Below are positions 1 to 8,806 of a DNA stretch of 64,000 bases, piece after piece (within the stretch, counting starts at the first letter, position 1; every line of letters starts with the position of its first letter). The notes under the pieces are model-generated. The model saw nothing but the letters and a program-made list of their open reading frames with translations. It made no database searches and had not been told where the DNA came from. Origin of the DNA: JAYZAP01 sp964645285 (GTDB taxonomy: Bacteria; Pseudomonadota; Alphaproteobacteria; JAAXGF01). The translations under genes were made by a program, and so were the position numbers. The stretch covers positions 1-64,000 of the forward strand of contig CAZYDR010000003.1 of assembly GCA_964645285.1 (NCBI GenBank), written 5' to 3'.

Positions 1-2
1 TC

Positions 3-1520
3 GTCGCCGACATCATCGAGCACACGGCACGCCATATGCCGCGCTTCAACTCGATTTCGATTTCGGGCTATCACATGCAGGAGGCTGGGGCCAACGCGGT
101 CCAGGAACTCGCCTTCACCCTGGCCGACGGCCTCGCCTATGTGCGCGCGGCGCTCGATCGCGGCCTTGCCATCGACGACTTCGCACCGCGCCTGTCGTTC
201 TTTTTCTGCATCGGCATGGACTTCTTCATGGAGGTCGCCAAGCTGCGCGCCGCACGGCTGCTGTGGGCCCGCATGATCAGCCAGTTCGAGCCCCAGAACC
301 CCAAGTCCCTGGCGCTGCGCACTCATTGTCAGACGTCCGGCGTCTCGCTGACCGAGCAGGACCCCCGGAACAACGTGGTGCGCACCGCCTATGAGGCCAT
401 GGCGGCGGTGCTCGGTGGCACCCAGAGCTTGCACACCAACGGCTTCGATGAGGCCCTGGCCCTGCCCAGCGACACCGCCGCCCGGGTGGCGCGCAACACC
501 CAGTTAATCCTCGCCGAGGAAACCGGCGTGACCCGGGTGATCGATCCCCTGGCCGGCAGCTATTACGTGGAGCACCTGACCGCCAGCCTGGCCGCCGAGG
601 CGGAAAAGCTGATCAAGGAGGTCGAGGACCTCGGTGGCATGACCCAGGCTATCGAGACCGGCATGCCCAAGCTGCGCATCGAGGAGAGCGCCGCCAAGCG
701 CCAGGCCCGCATCGATCGCGGTGAGGAAGTCATCGTCGGGGTCAACAAGTACCAGACCGACGAGGCCCACGACCTGCAACTCCGCAGCATCGATAATCGC
801 GTCGTCCGCGAGGCCCAAGTCGCCCGGCTTGAGTCAATCCGCGAGAGTCGCGATGAGGCCCGTTGCCAGGCGGCCCTGGCGGCCTTGGCCCAGGCCGCGG
901 AAAGCGGTGAGGGCAATCTGTTGGCCCTGTCCATCGAGGCCAGCCGGACGCGGGCCACGGTCGGCGAGACCACCCAGGCCATGGAAGGCGCATTCGGCCG
1001 CTACCGCCCGCAGATCCGTACCATCACCGGGGTCTACGGCGCCGCCTACGAGGGCGATGAGGCGTTCGCCCGCATTCAGGCCGAGACCGCCCAGTTTGCC
1101 CACGATGAGGGCCGCCGGCCGCGCATGCTGGTGGTCAAGCTGGGCCAGGACGGCCACGACCGGGGGGCCAAGGTGATCGCCACCGCCATTGCCGATATCG
1201 GCTTCGATGTGGATCTCGGACCCCTGTTCCAGACCCCGGCCGAGGCCGCCCGCCAGGCGGTGGAGAACGACGTCCATGTGATCGGCGTCTCGACCCAGGC
1301 CGGGGCGCACCGCACCCTGGTGCCCGATCTGGTGGACGCGCTCAAGGCCGAGGGCGGCGAGGGAATCCTGGTGGTCTGCGGCGGTGTCATCCCGCCCCAG
1401 GACCACGACGAACTTCACGCCGCCGGCGTATCCGCGGTGTTCGGTCCCGGCACCAACATTCCCACCGCCGCCTCGCAGATCATCGATCTCATCGCTAAGC
1501 GGCGCGCCGCAGCGGAATAG
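3..1520 (+). CDS. scpA: Methylmalonyl-CoA mutase, 3' part (5' end outside window)
   Basis: This is the adenosylcobalamin-dependent isomerase that interconverts methylmalonyl-CoA and succinyl-CoA in propionate metabolism, in the cytoplasm. The reading frame is open from base 3, so the gene enters from the left. About 505 residues are present of the usual 700 or so, lacking roughly the N-terminal 200. The substrate-barrel part includes the motif [16 protein letters not shown] and the stretch LAGSYYVE. The C-terminal B12-binding domain shows [11 protein letters not shown], the DxHxxG cobalt-ligand motif. It ends in TAG without any sign of damage. Related ethylmalonyl- or isobutyryl-CoA mutases are possible, but the sequence reads closest to the classical large-subunit enzyme as I remember it. 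Confidence 0.93.
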   Translation, partial: VADIIEHTARHMPRFNSISISGYHMQEAGANAVQELAFTLADGLAYVRAALDRGLAIDDFAPRLSFFFCIGMDFFMEVAKLRAARLLWARMISQFEPQNPKSLALRTHCQTSGVSLTEQDPRNNVVRTAYEAMAAVLGGTQSLHTNGFDEALALPSDTAARVARNTQLILAEETGVTRVIDPLAGSYYVEHLTASLAAEAEKLIKEVEDLGGMTQAIETGMPKLRIEESAAKRQARIDRGEEVIVGVNKYQTDEAHDLQLRSIDNRVVREAQVARLESIRESRDEARCQAALAALAQAAESGEGNLLALSIEASRTRATVGETTQAMEGAFGRYRPQIRTITGVYGAAYEGDEAFARIQAETAQFAHDEGRRPRMLVVKLGQDGHDRGAKVIATAIADIGFDVDLGPLFQTPAEAARQAVENDVHVIGVSTQAGAHRTLVPDLVDALKAEGGEGILVVCGGVIPPQDHDELHAAGVSAVFGPGTNIPTAASQIIDLIAKRRAAAE

Positions 1521-1533
1521 CAAACAGAAGATT

Positions 1534-1634
1534 CACCACCAAGGCACAAAGGCATCAAGGGAGAGAAGAATTCTTGGCGCGAAGCGCCTTAAAGAGCTCT
1601 TCCTGCTTCTCGGTGTCTTTGTGCTTTGGTGGTC
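1534..1634. repeat. Imperfect inverted repeat (CACCAAGGCACAAAG type)
   Basis: The left arm (about 1534-1558, CACCACCAAGGCACAAAGG...) and right arm (about 1609-1634, ...TGTGCTTTGGTGGT) are imperfect reverse complements separated by about 50 bases. The spacer holds a small perfect hairpin GGCGC-GAA-GCGCC (1576-1588) and the palindrome AAGAGCTCTT (1592-1601). It lies directly after the mutase stop, and the right arm runs into the end of the convergent gene. Similar palindromic elements are scattered in many environmental genomes. It may act as a bidirectional terminator or be a mobile repeat; I cannot tell which. Confidence 0.6.
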
Positions 1635-1995
1635 AGAATTCTTCCAAAAATTTCTCCCCGCCTGTTTCGCGGACCTGGTCAGGGAAGTCGCGGTAGAGGG
1701 CGAACATGGCGTCGCTGACCAGTTCGTTGACGTGGTGGTGGAGATCCTCGACCACGCCGGCGCGGCTGGTGACCCGCTGGAATGCGGCCTCAAGCTGGGC
1801 CATGTCCTCGACTTCGAGCATGATGTGAAACTCGGGCAATTCCTTAGGCGCCAGGCCTAGCTTGCAGCGGGTGATGCGGTGGCCGACCACCAGCCCCTCG
1901 TCGCGGAGATAGCCGAAATAGGCGTCAACCTTGTCGCAGAAGGCGATATCTCCAGTGCCCGGCTTGGGATTGCACCAGATGTGATAGATGTCCAT
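1633..1995 (-). CDS. Small conserved protein, DUF6614-like
   Basis: This 120-residue soluble protein has no signal peptide or membrane segment. It starts MDIYHIWCNPKPG and carries KLGLAPKELPEFHIMLEVEDMAQLEAAF, a ferredoxin-like alpha/beta pattern reminiscent of small dimeric alpha-beta barrel proteins. The beginning and the central HI-E-DMAQL stretch match my memory of the DUF6614 family of alphaproteobacteria. The start at 1995 is supported by an AAGGAGA ribosome-binding site six bases upstream. Function is unknown. It is convergent with the mutase gene, and its last codons lie inside the right arm of the inverted repeat. Confidence 0.65.
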   Translation of the reverse strand: MDIYHIWCNPKPGTGDIAFCDKVDAYFGYLRDEGLVVGHRITRCKLGLAPKELPEFHIMLEVEDMAQLEAAFQRVTSRAGVVEDLHHHVNELVSDAMFALYRDFPDQVRETGGEKFLEEF

Positions 1996-2132
1996 GGCTG
2001 TCTCCTTGGTGAAGTCTCGCCAAGCCTCGACTCGGCAAGGAGTCTTGGCAAGGCTCGATTGCCCTATGGTTCACCGGAGTGGAGCCGTGGTAAGCAAAGC
2101 CGGCCGGGAACTTGTGGAACGGAACCGGCCTC

Positions 2133-2435
2133 ATGACTCATTGCACGACCATGACCGAAGTGCGCGACAACATCGACGAGCTTGACCGGCGCATTGTCGC
2201 CTTGCTCGCTGAACGCGGTGGTTATGTCGCCCAGGCGGCGTGAATCAAGGCGGCCCGCGACACCATCGTCGACCGCGCCTGCATCGAGGACATGGTCGCC
2301 AAGATCCGGACTTTGGCCGTCGAGCAGGGCCTTGACCCGATCATCGCCGAGCGCGTCTACCGTCCGATGATCGACGCCTTCATCAATTTCGAAACCGCGA
2401 CTTACGACCGCTTGCGCGGCGCCGCCGCCAACTGA
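2133..2435 (+). pseudogene. Chorismate mutase (AroQ type) with internal TGA
   Basis: Read through, this encodes a 100-residue AroQ-type chorismate mutase, the enzyme turning chorismate into prephenate. The N-terminal part reads EVRDNIDELDRRIVALLAER, with the expected helix-1 arginine. The C-terminal part contains DPIIAERVYRPMIDAFINFE. Codon 37 is TGA (2241-2243), between VAQAA and IKAARD. The family normally has an Arg there (A-R-I-K), so a CGA to TGA transition explains it. No frame change is involved. The start may be 2133 or the ATG at 2151. It lies beside the pab genes, which also use chorismate, but on the opposite strand. It is either a recent pseudogene or a base-call error. Confidence 0.8.
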
Positions 2436-2453
2436 AAGCAGGGCGCAGTCCGT

Positions 2454-3251
2454 TCAATCGGATCTTTCGAGCGTCTCGACATAGGCCTCTTCGAGGATTC
2501 GGGTAAGCGGGCCGGGGGCGCCGTCGGCGATTGTCTTGCCGTTCACTGCCACCAATGGGCGCACGCCGATCAGGCTGTTGGTCAGAAAGGCCTCGGTGGC
2601 GGCGCCAAGACGTTCGGGCGTAATGGCTGCTTCCACCGCTTCGATACCGTTGGCGGCGGCGAGGGCCAGGACCACCGCCCGGGTAACGCCGGGCAGGGCG
2701 CCGTGGTTGATAGCCGGGGTGAGTACTGCGCCATCTTCGACCACGAACAGATTGGCGGCGCTGGCGCAGGCCAGGTCGCCGACGCCATTGGTCACCAGGC
2801 CTTCATCCGCGCCGGCCTGTTCGGCTTCGCGGCGGGCCGGAATATTGTCGAGATAACCGAGGCATTTGATGCGGCTGGTGGGCGCCAGGTGGTTGCGCCG
2901 TTGGGCGCTGATCAGCAGGGTGGGCGCGGGCTCGTCAGGCGGCAACAGGCCGCGGGGCCCCGCGCCCCGCGTATAGGTGATGCGCAGGGCGGCATGGTCA
3001 TGGGCCAGGCCGTTGGCTGCCAGGACCGTGAGGGCGGCGTCCTCCAATTCGGCCGCGGCGGGCGGTATTGGCAGGTCGAGAAGTTCGGCGCCCCGGACCA
3101 TGCGCGCCCGGTGATCGGCCAGATGGAACAGCCGTCCGGATACCGCGGGCAGGGTTTCGAATAATCCATCGCCAAGCAGGAAGCCCCGGTCGCGCGGATC
3201 GATGCGCGCTTCGCCGGTCGGCGTCAGCGCGCCATTGAGCCATACGATCAT
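2454..3251 (-). CDS. pabC: Aminodeoxychorismate lyase (class IV aminotransferase fold)
   Basis: This is a PLP enzyme of fold type IV, 265 residues, that splits 4-amino-4-deoxychorismate into p-aminobenzoate and pyruvate for folate synthesis. The PLP lysine is probably K129 in RIKCLGYLDNIPARREA. The second signature is GDLACASAANLFVVEDG (residues 158-174), where family members usually have a GxVxExxxxNxF pattern; the E is A here. Its ATG overlaps the stop of pabA by four bases (ATGA), so the two are translationally coupled. A branched-chain or D-amino-acid aminotransferase is the alternative by fold, but the pabBA context favours PabC. Confidence 0.85.
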   Translation of the reverse strand: MIVWLNGALTPTGEARIDPRDRGFLLGDGLFETLPAVSGRLFHLADHRARMVRGAELLDLPIPPAAAELEDAALTVLAANGLAHDHAALRITYTRGAGPRGLLPPDEPAPTLLISAQRRNHLAPTSRIKCLGYLDNIPARREAEQAGADEGLVTNGVGDLACASAANLFVVEDGAVLTPAINHGALPGVTRAVVLALAAANGIEAVEAAITPERLGAATEAFLTNSLIGVRPLVAVNGKTIADGAPGPLTRILEEAYVETLERSD

Positions 3252-3850
3252 TCAGGCCTCTGGCATTGAATTGTAGCGCGCCAGTCATCGGCGGCGGTGA
3301 GGAAATTGGCCAGCAGGTCGTGGTAGTGTTCGGTGAGTACAGATTCGGGATGAAACTGGGCGCCGAAGAGCGGCTCAAAGCGGTGGCGGAACGCCATGAT
3401 TTCGCCGTCGTCGGCGCGGGCTGAGACTTCAAGTTCGCCGTCTTCCGGCAACTCAACGACCAGCGAATGATAACGCCCGACACTCAACGGATCCGGCAGA
3501 CCGGCAAACAGGCCGCCGCCCTGGTGACTGATCCGCGCCGCTTTGCCATGGACCGGCCGCCCGGCGCGCCGCACCCGGCCACCATGAATCTGGCCGGTAC
3601 ACTGATGACCGAGGCAGACGCCGAGGATGGGAATGCGGCCGCTCAAATGGCGCACCACGTCGAGGAAGACGCCGGCCTGATCCGGGGTACAGGGACCGGG
3701 GGAGATGATGATGGCGTCGGGACCGAGATCAAGCAGGCCATCGACAGTGACCGCATCGTTACGCTCAATCCGGCGTTCGCGTCCCAGCTCGCCCACATAG
3801 CGCGCCAGATTGTAGACGAAGGAATCGTAGTTATCGATGAGCACGATCAT
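3248..3850 (-). CDS. pabA: Aminodeoxychorismate/anthranilate synthase glutamine amidotransferase
   Basis: This 200-residue class I glutamine amidotransferase supplies ammonia to PabB. It begins MIVLIDNYDSFVYNLARYV, the typical TrpG/PabA opening. The catalytic cysteine is in GVCLGHQC, and the His-Glu pair is in AQFHPESVLTEHY near the C-terminus. The oxyanion-loop region reads SPGPCTPDQAG. It is coupled by ATGA overlaps to pabB upstream and pabC downstream, so the three form one transcription unit on the minus strand. It could also serve tryptophan synthesis, as amphibolic TrpG/PabA proteins do; no trp genes are in the window. Confidence 0.92.
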   Translation of the reverse strand: MIVLIDNYDSFVYNLARYVGELGRERRIERNDAVTVDGLLDLGPDAIIISPGPCTPDQAGVFLDVVRHLSGRIPILGVCLGHQCTGQIHGGRVRRAGRPVHGKAARISHQGGGLFAGLPDPLSVGRYHSLVVELPEDGELEVSARADDGEIMAFRHRFEPLFGAQFHPESVLTEHYHDLLANFLTAADDWRATIQCQRPE

Positions 3851-5217
3851 TGCGCCTGGGCCTCGTTTTCGGCCAGGGGCGCGAAGGCGGCGAACAGGGC
3901 TTCGGCCTTGGCCAGGGTCTCATGGTACTCCCCCGCCGGGTCGGAATCGGCGACGATGCCGCCGCCGACCTGGAATACCGCCGCGCCGTCCTCGAGTGCC
4001 ATGGTGCGGATGGCGATGTTGCTGTCCATGGCGCCGTCGTAGCCGATGAAACCCAGGGCGCCGCAGTAGAGACCGCGATGGGTTAGCTCCAGCTCGGCGA
4101 TAATCTCCATGGCCCGGACCTTGGGCGCGCCGGTGATCGAGCCGCCGGGGAAGCAGGCGCGCAGCAGATCGACCGCGCCCGTGCCGGGGTGTAATTGACC
4201 GGTCACCGATGACACTAGGTGATGAACCCGGGCGTAGGATTCGAGGCTGCAGAGCTCGGGTACCATCACCGAATGATCGCGGCGGACCTTCGATATGTCG
4301 TTGCGCAGCAGATCAACGATCATGACGTTCTCGGCCCGGTCCTTCTCGCTGGTCATGAGATTTTCGGCCAGGGCCGCGTCCTCGGCGGGCGTGGCGCCGC
4401 GCGGCCAGGTGCCCTTGATGGGCCGGGCCTCGACCTGATCGCCGGTTATCTTAACGAAACGCTCGGGCGAACTCGATAGGATCTGGCAGTCGCCGGTATT
4501 GAAAAAGGCGGCGAAGGGCGCCGCGTTGACCGTCCGCAGGCGGCGATACATGGCGTAAGGGTTCGCGCCCGCCGGCAGCGCGGCGCGAAAGCGCTGGGAC
4601 AGATTGGCCTGAAAGATATCGCCCGCGTGGATGTAGTCGATGACCCGGCCCACCGCCGCCTAGAAGTCGGCGCGGCTAAAGTTGGACACCCATTCCAGCA
4701 CTGAGACGGGCGCCATAATCGGCGGCCTGTCACTCAGCCGCTCGCGAAGCTCACCAGCGTGGAATGCCGCGCGATCACCATGGGCGATAATCCAGGCCCG
4801 CTGATCGACAACGTCGAAGGCGGCGACCGTGTCGTAGAAGCCCACCGCCATATGGTCGAAATCCATATCGTTGGTGGACGGCGCGGGCAGGGTTTCCAGG
4901 TTATGGCATAGGTCATAGCCAAACATGCCGGCGGCGCCGCCCTGGAACGGCGGCAGGCCGGAGAGTGTCGGGCGCGGGGTCTGCGCCAACTCATGGTGCA
5001 ACGCCGCGAACGGATCGCCCTCGAAGGCGCGGCCATCCATGGTCGCCATACGGCCCTTGGCGGTCAGGGTACGGCGCGGCAGGGCGGTGATATAGGAATA
5101 GCGCCCCAGCCGTTCCGACGGCAGGGCCGAGTCGAAGAAGAGCGCAAACTCTCCGTCAGCGACACCCGCGAAGACGTCGGCCGGATCAACATAGGTGATT
5201 CCCTCAACGTAAGCCAC
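3847..5217 (-). pseudogene. pabB: Aminodeoxychorismate synthase component I with internal TAG
   Basis: This is the chorismate-binding subunit that makes 4-amino-4-deoxychorismate with PabA. It is about 456 codons, the normal length. A likely GTG start lies at 5217 (VAYVEGITYVDPADVF), 8 bases from the upstream gene. The C-terminal catalytic half is complete: GDIFQANLSQRFRA, PERFV, RPIKGTWPRG, MIVDLLRND and FPGGSITGAPK. One in-frame TAG (4660-4662) sits between SRADF and AAVGRVIDYIHAGD; family members usually have Glu there, so GAG to TAG fits. Reading frame is the same on both sides. Restart at a GTG a few codons later (MGRVIDYIH) could give a split but complementing protein. It may equally be a consensus error. 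Confidence 0.85.
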
Positions 5218-5225
5218 GGTTGTCC

Positions 5226-6143
5226 TCAGCCCTTGCGCACCGCTTCCAAGTGACGCGGGAAGTCTTCGGTGGCCATCAGCACCCGGCAGCGGTTCAGGCG
5301 GGTGGTGACATAGGCCTCGAAGTCGTCTACCGGGTTCTTGTTGGCGACCTGTATGACGCCCCACAGGGTCCACAGCAGGTCGCACATGGCCTTGTACATG
5401 ACCATGCGGCCGAAATCGAAGGCCGGCGGCTCGCCGCCGAAATAGGCCTCCAGCATGATCTGTTCCTGGTGGTCGTCGAACGCCGCCTCGACCGATAAAT
5501 CGCCGAGGTCCCACATGGGGTCATTGTTGCCGGCGTATTCGTAATCGATGATGAAAATGCGCGTCCCGGTGTCGAGGAAATTCTCCGCCAGGGGATCGCA
5601 ATGGGACGGCACCAGGGGCAGGGTGTGGCCTTCGAGGGCGCCGCGCACCGCCTCGGCCTCGGCCTGAACCTGGGCGTAGCCGTCGGGCGCCGGGGCGCCC
5701 AGCTTGTCTATTAGGGCGAGGTATTCGTCGATCTTTTCGAACAGATCGAAGCGGGTCTCGAAGAACTTCTTGCAGTCGTGCAGGCGTTTGAAGGCGACCC
5801 CGGCCCGGGCCACCGCGCCGAGGTCCTTGAAGCCGGCCTCGTCCAGGGTCACCGAGCCCTCCACATAGCGTGACACCATGGTGCCGTCACTGGCGTCGAA
5901 GAACACCACCTCGGCATTGACGCCGGCATCGGCGGCGACCTTGGCATTGTGCTCCTCGACCCTACGGTCGATGTATTCCTCGGTGCCCTCGCCGGAGAGG
6001 CGCAGCACGAAATTACCCACCGGGCATTCGATCTTGTAGTTGCGGTTGGTCAGCCCGCCCAGCCGCTCGCTGGTAATCGTGGTCCGCTCAATGCCATCGA
6101 ACAATGCGATGCGGTCGAGTGCGGCGATGGCCTCGTTGGTCAT
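5226..6143 (-). CDS. Choline/ethanolamine-kinase-type phosphotransferase
   Basis: A 305-residue aminoglycoside phosphotransferase/choline-kinase (LicA-like) fold enzyme. The nucleotide loop region is ERLGGLTNRNYKIE near residue 27-40. The catalytic loop is VPSHCDPLAENFL (Brenner-type HxDxxxxN), and the metal site is IIDYEYAGNNDPMWDLG. Known relatives phosphorylate choline, ethanolamine or small amino alcohols. The neighbour 26 bases upstream is a dimethylglycine-dehydrogenase-like enzyme, so a methylated-amine substrate such as choline is plausible, but that is inference. pabB follows after 8 bases, so this gene appears to be in the same minus-strand operon. Confidence 0.82.
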   Translation of the reverse strand: MTNEAIAALDRIALFDGIERTTITSERLGGLTNRNYKIECPVGNFVLRLSGEGTEEYIDRRVEEHNAKVAADAGVNAEVVFFDASDGTMVSRYVEGSVTLDEAGFKDLGAVARAGVAFKRLHDCKKFFETRFDLFEKIDEYLALIDKLGAPAPDGYAQVQAEAEAVRGALEGHTLPLVPSHCDPLAENFLDTGTRIFIIDYEYAGNNDPMWDLGDLSVEAAFDDHQEQIMLEAYFGGEPPAFDFGRMVMYKAMCDLLWTLWGVIQVANKNPVDDFEAYVTTRLNRCRVLMATEDFPRHLEAVRKG

Positions 6144-6169
6144 ACCCTGTCTCCGTGACGATGTTGCAT

Positions 6170-8584
6170 TTACGCCAATATGCGCTCGCGTTTGGGATCA
6201 TAGAGCGACCGCGCCTGGCGGGTCGCCGGAATTGCCTCGCCGAAAACCTCGATCTCGTAGTCATGGTGGCCGGCGTCTTCGCTGGCCACGTAACCATAAA
6301 CGATACTGCGGCCCACGGTGTAGCCGAAGCCGCCGCTGGTTGTCACCCCCAAGACCCGGCCGTCAAGAAGGATCGCTTCGCCGCCATGGACCGATGCTTC
6401 GCGCTCAAGGGTGAAGCAGCACAGCTTGCGCCCCGGGCCCAAAGCCTTGGCCGCGGCCAAAGCTTCGCGTCCGAGGAAGTCGTCGCCGTCGAGTTTGACG
6501 CAGAACCCGAGCCCGGCCTCATAGGGATTGTAGTCCGGCGTAATGTCGCCGCCCCAGTAACGGTAACCCTTTTCAAGACGTAGGGATTCAAGGGCGCGGT
6601 AGCCGGCGTTGGCAACGCCTAGGTCCTGGCCTGCCTGCCACAGCAGCTCAAAGACATGGGCGGCGTATTCCGTCGGGATATGAAGTTCCCACCCCAGCTC
6701 GCCCACATAGGTGACGCGCAGCGCCAGTACCGGGGCGTAGCCGATATGGATGTCATGGTAGGTCATGAAGGGGAAGGCGTTGGCGCTGAGATCGTCGTCA
6801 CAGACCGCGCCCAGCAGATCGCGGGCGCGGGGACCGCAGACATTGATGACCGCCCGGGCCGATGTCACGTCGTTGACGGTCACCGCGCCGCTCTTGGGCA
6901 GATTATGGGTGATCCACCATTTGTCATGGACGCCGAAGCCCGAGCCGGTAACCACGTAGAAGCGCTCGTCATCCAAGCGGGCAATGGTGAGATCGGCCTC
7001 GATACCGCCGCGTTCGTTGCACAGTTGGGTGTAGGTGACACTGCCGGCGGGCTTATGGAGATCGGCCGCCGTCAGCCACTGCATAAAGTCAAAAGCGCCG
7101 GGCCCGGCGACCTCGAACTTGGAGAACGAGCTCTGGTCGATCAGGGCGACCCGCTCACGCACCGCCCGGCACTCGTCGCCGACGGCGTCAAACCAGTTGG
7201 CCCGGCCGAACGAAGGCCGGTCGATCGCCTTGGTACCTGGCGGGGCAAACCAGTTGGGCCGCTCCCAGCCGAACTTGGAGCCGTATACCGCGCCGTGATC
7301 CTTGAGGGTCTGGTAGAGCGGGCTGCGCCGACCGCCGCGTCCGGTCTCGCGCTCCTCGCCGGGCGGGTGCAGGCGATAATAGTGACCGTAGCTTTCCACC
7401 GCGCGCTCGTGGAGATAGCGGGCGCCGGCGTGGTGGTCTCCGAAGCGGCGCACGTCGAAGGCCCAGAGGTCCATTTCCGGGTCGCCGGCGGCGATCCACT
7501 GAGCCACCGCCCGGCCGGCGCCGCCCGCCGCCGCGATACCGGCGGTGAAGCCGCAGGCGAGGAACACGTTGTCGCGCTCGGGCGCCAGGCCGATGATCGG
7601 CTCGCCGTCCGCCGACATGGGAATCGGTCCATTGATCAGGTCGCGCACGCCGGTCTCGCCCAGGGCCGGAATGCGCACGGCGGCGCTGACCGCGTGCTGT
7701 TCGAAACGGTCGAAGTTGGCGGTCAGGAGCTGTTGGCGAAAATCATCGGGCACGCCATCGGCGCCGAACGGGATCGTATCGGCTTCCCAGCCGCCGAAGG
7801 CGAGGCCGCCGGTATTGGGCTTCACATAAACGCAATGGTCCGGGTCGCGGAAGGTCGGCGTGTCGGCGGTGACCCCGTCGATCGGTTCGGTCACCAGGTA
7901 TTGGTGCTCGACCGCCCCCGCCGGCACCTTGATGCCGGCCATGGCGGCAAGCTGGCGACTCCACATACCGGCGGCGATGACCACGGTCTCGCAGCGGATG
8001 GTCTGGCCGTTTGCCTCAACGCCGGTGACTCGGTCACCGTCAAACTCGAAGCCGGTGACTCGGGCATCCTCGCGGATTGTCACGCCGCCCTGGCGGGCGC
8101 CCCGGGCCAGGGCCTGGGTCAGGCTGGAGGGATCGATATAGCCGTCGCTGGGTATCCAGGCGGCGCCGACCACGCCGTCCGTTGCTATCAGGGGGAACAG
8201 CTCGCGGGCCTCATGGACGGATACCAGATGGAGCTCGAAACCGAAGCTCTTGGCTGTGGTGGCGGTGCGTCTGATCTCAAGCCAGCGGTCCGCCGACGAT
8301 GCGCCGCGCAGACTGCCCACCGGCTTCCAGTCCGTGGTCTGGCCGGTCTCCGCTTCCAAAGTTTCGTAGAGCTCCACCGAGTGCTGCATGAGCCGGGTCA
8401 AGTTGCGTGAGCCGCGCAGCTGGCCGACCAGACCGGCGGCGTGCCAGGTGGCGCCCTGGGTCAGTCCGGCCTGCTCCAGCAAAAGAACATCGCGCTTGCC
8501 TAGCTTGGCCAGATGGTAGGCGATGCTGCAGCCCACCGCGCCGCCGCCGATGATGACAATTTCAGCGTTCCCAAGGTCAGACAT
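6170..8584 (-). CDS. Dimethylglycine/sarcosine-dehydrogenase-like flavoprotein with GcvT half
   Basis: An 804-residue two-part enzyme expected to oxidise N-methyl groups and pass the one-carbon unit to tetrahydrofolate. The N-terminal D-amino-acid-oxidase-type domain has the FAD motif IIGGGAVGCSIAYHLAK (from residue 11). It also has H48 in GATWHAAGLV, the usual site of covalent FAD attachment. A linker near residue 380-430 (FDVRRFGDHHA...) leads to the GcvT aminomethyltransferase half, with GELGWELHIPTEYA and YRALESLRLEKGYRYWG. I chose ATG 8584 because a GGGAGAG site lies upstream; an earlier ATG at 8602 would overlap it. It heads an operon with the phosphotransferase and pabBAC. The exact substrate (dimethylglycine, sarcosine or another methylamine) is not decided. 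Confidence 0.88.
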   Translation of the reverse strand: MSDLGNAEIVIIGGGAVGCSIAYHLAKLGKRDVLLLEQAGLTQGATWHAAGLVGQLRGSRNLTRLMQHSVELYETLEAETGQTTDWKPVGSLRGASSADRWLEIRRTATTAKSFGFELHLVSVHEARELFPLIATDGVVGAAWIPSDGYIDPSSLTQALARGARQGGVTIREDARVTGFEFDGDRVTGVEANGQTIRCETVVIAAGMWSRQLAAMAGIKVPAGAVEHQYLVTEPIDGVTADTPTFRDPDHCVYVKPNTGGLAFGGWEADTIPFGADGVPDDFRQQLLTANFDRFEQHAVSAAVRIPALGETGVRDLINGPIPMSADGEPIIGLAPERDNVFLACGFTAGIAAAGGAGRAVAQWIAAGDPEMDLWAFDVRRFGDHHAGARYLHERAVESYGHYYRLHPPGEERETGRGGRRSPLYQTLKDHGAVYGSKFGWERPNWFAPPGTKAIDRPSFGRANWFDAVGDECRAVRERVALIDQSSFSKFEVAGPGAFDFMQWLTAADLHKPAGSVTYTQLCNERGGIEADLTIARLDDERFYVVTGSGFGVHDKWWITHNLPKSGAVTVNDVTSARAVINVCGPRARDLLGAVCDDDLSANAFPFMTYHDIHIGYAPVLALRVTYVGELGWELHIPTEYAAHVFELLWQAGQDLGVANAGYRALESLRLEKGYRYWGGDITPDYNPYEAGLGFCVKLDGDDFLGREALAAAKALGPGRKLCCFTLEREASVHGGEAILLDGRVLGVTTSGGFGYTVGRSIVYGYVASEDAGHHDYEIEVFGEAIPATRQARSLYDPKRERILA

Positions 8585-8806
8585 ATAACGTTTCTCTCCC
8601 AATACTGGCGGCTCCGCCGGGTGAAGGATCGCCCGATTGGTTGCCGCTGTCGAGCGTTCATAAGCCGGTTAATACCCCGAGTTTAACGATTTGGTAGATT
8701 ATCTTGTGTATAGATGAAGATGCAGGAGCCGCGTTCTATTGCGCCAAGTAGGCGCGCTTAAGGGATGTGGTCGGCTTTGGAACAACCATCCGTCTAGGTA
8801 GGGCGC

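Noticed and set aside
2241..2243. Selenocysteine at the TGA of the chorismate mutase
   Set aside because: The position is Arg in the family, and no SECIS-like hairpin was seen after it.
6656..8410. Long open frame (584 codons) on the plus strand
   Set aside because: It is the antisense shadow of the dimethylglycine-dehydrogenase-like gene; it has no protein-like motifs and follows from high GC.
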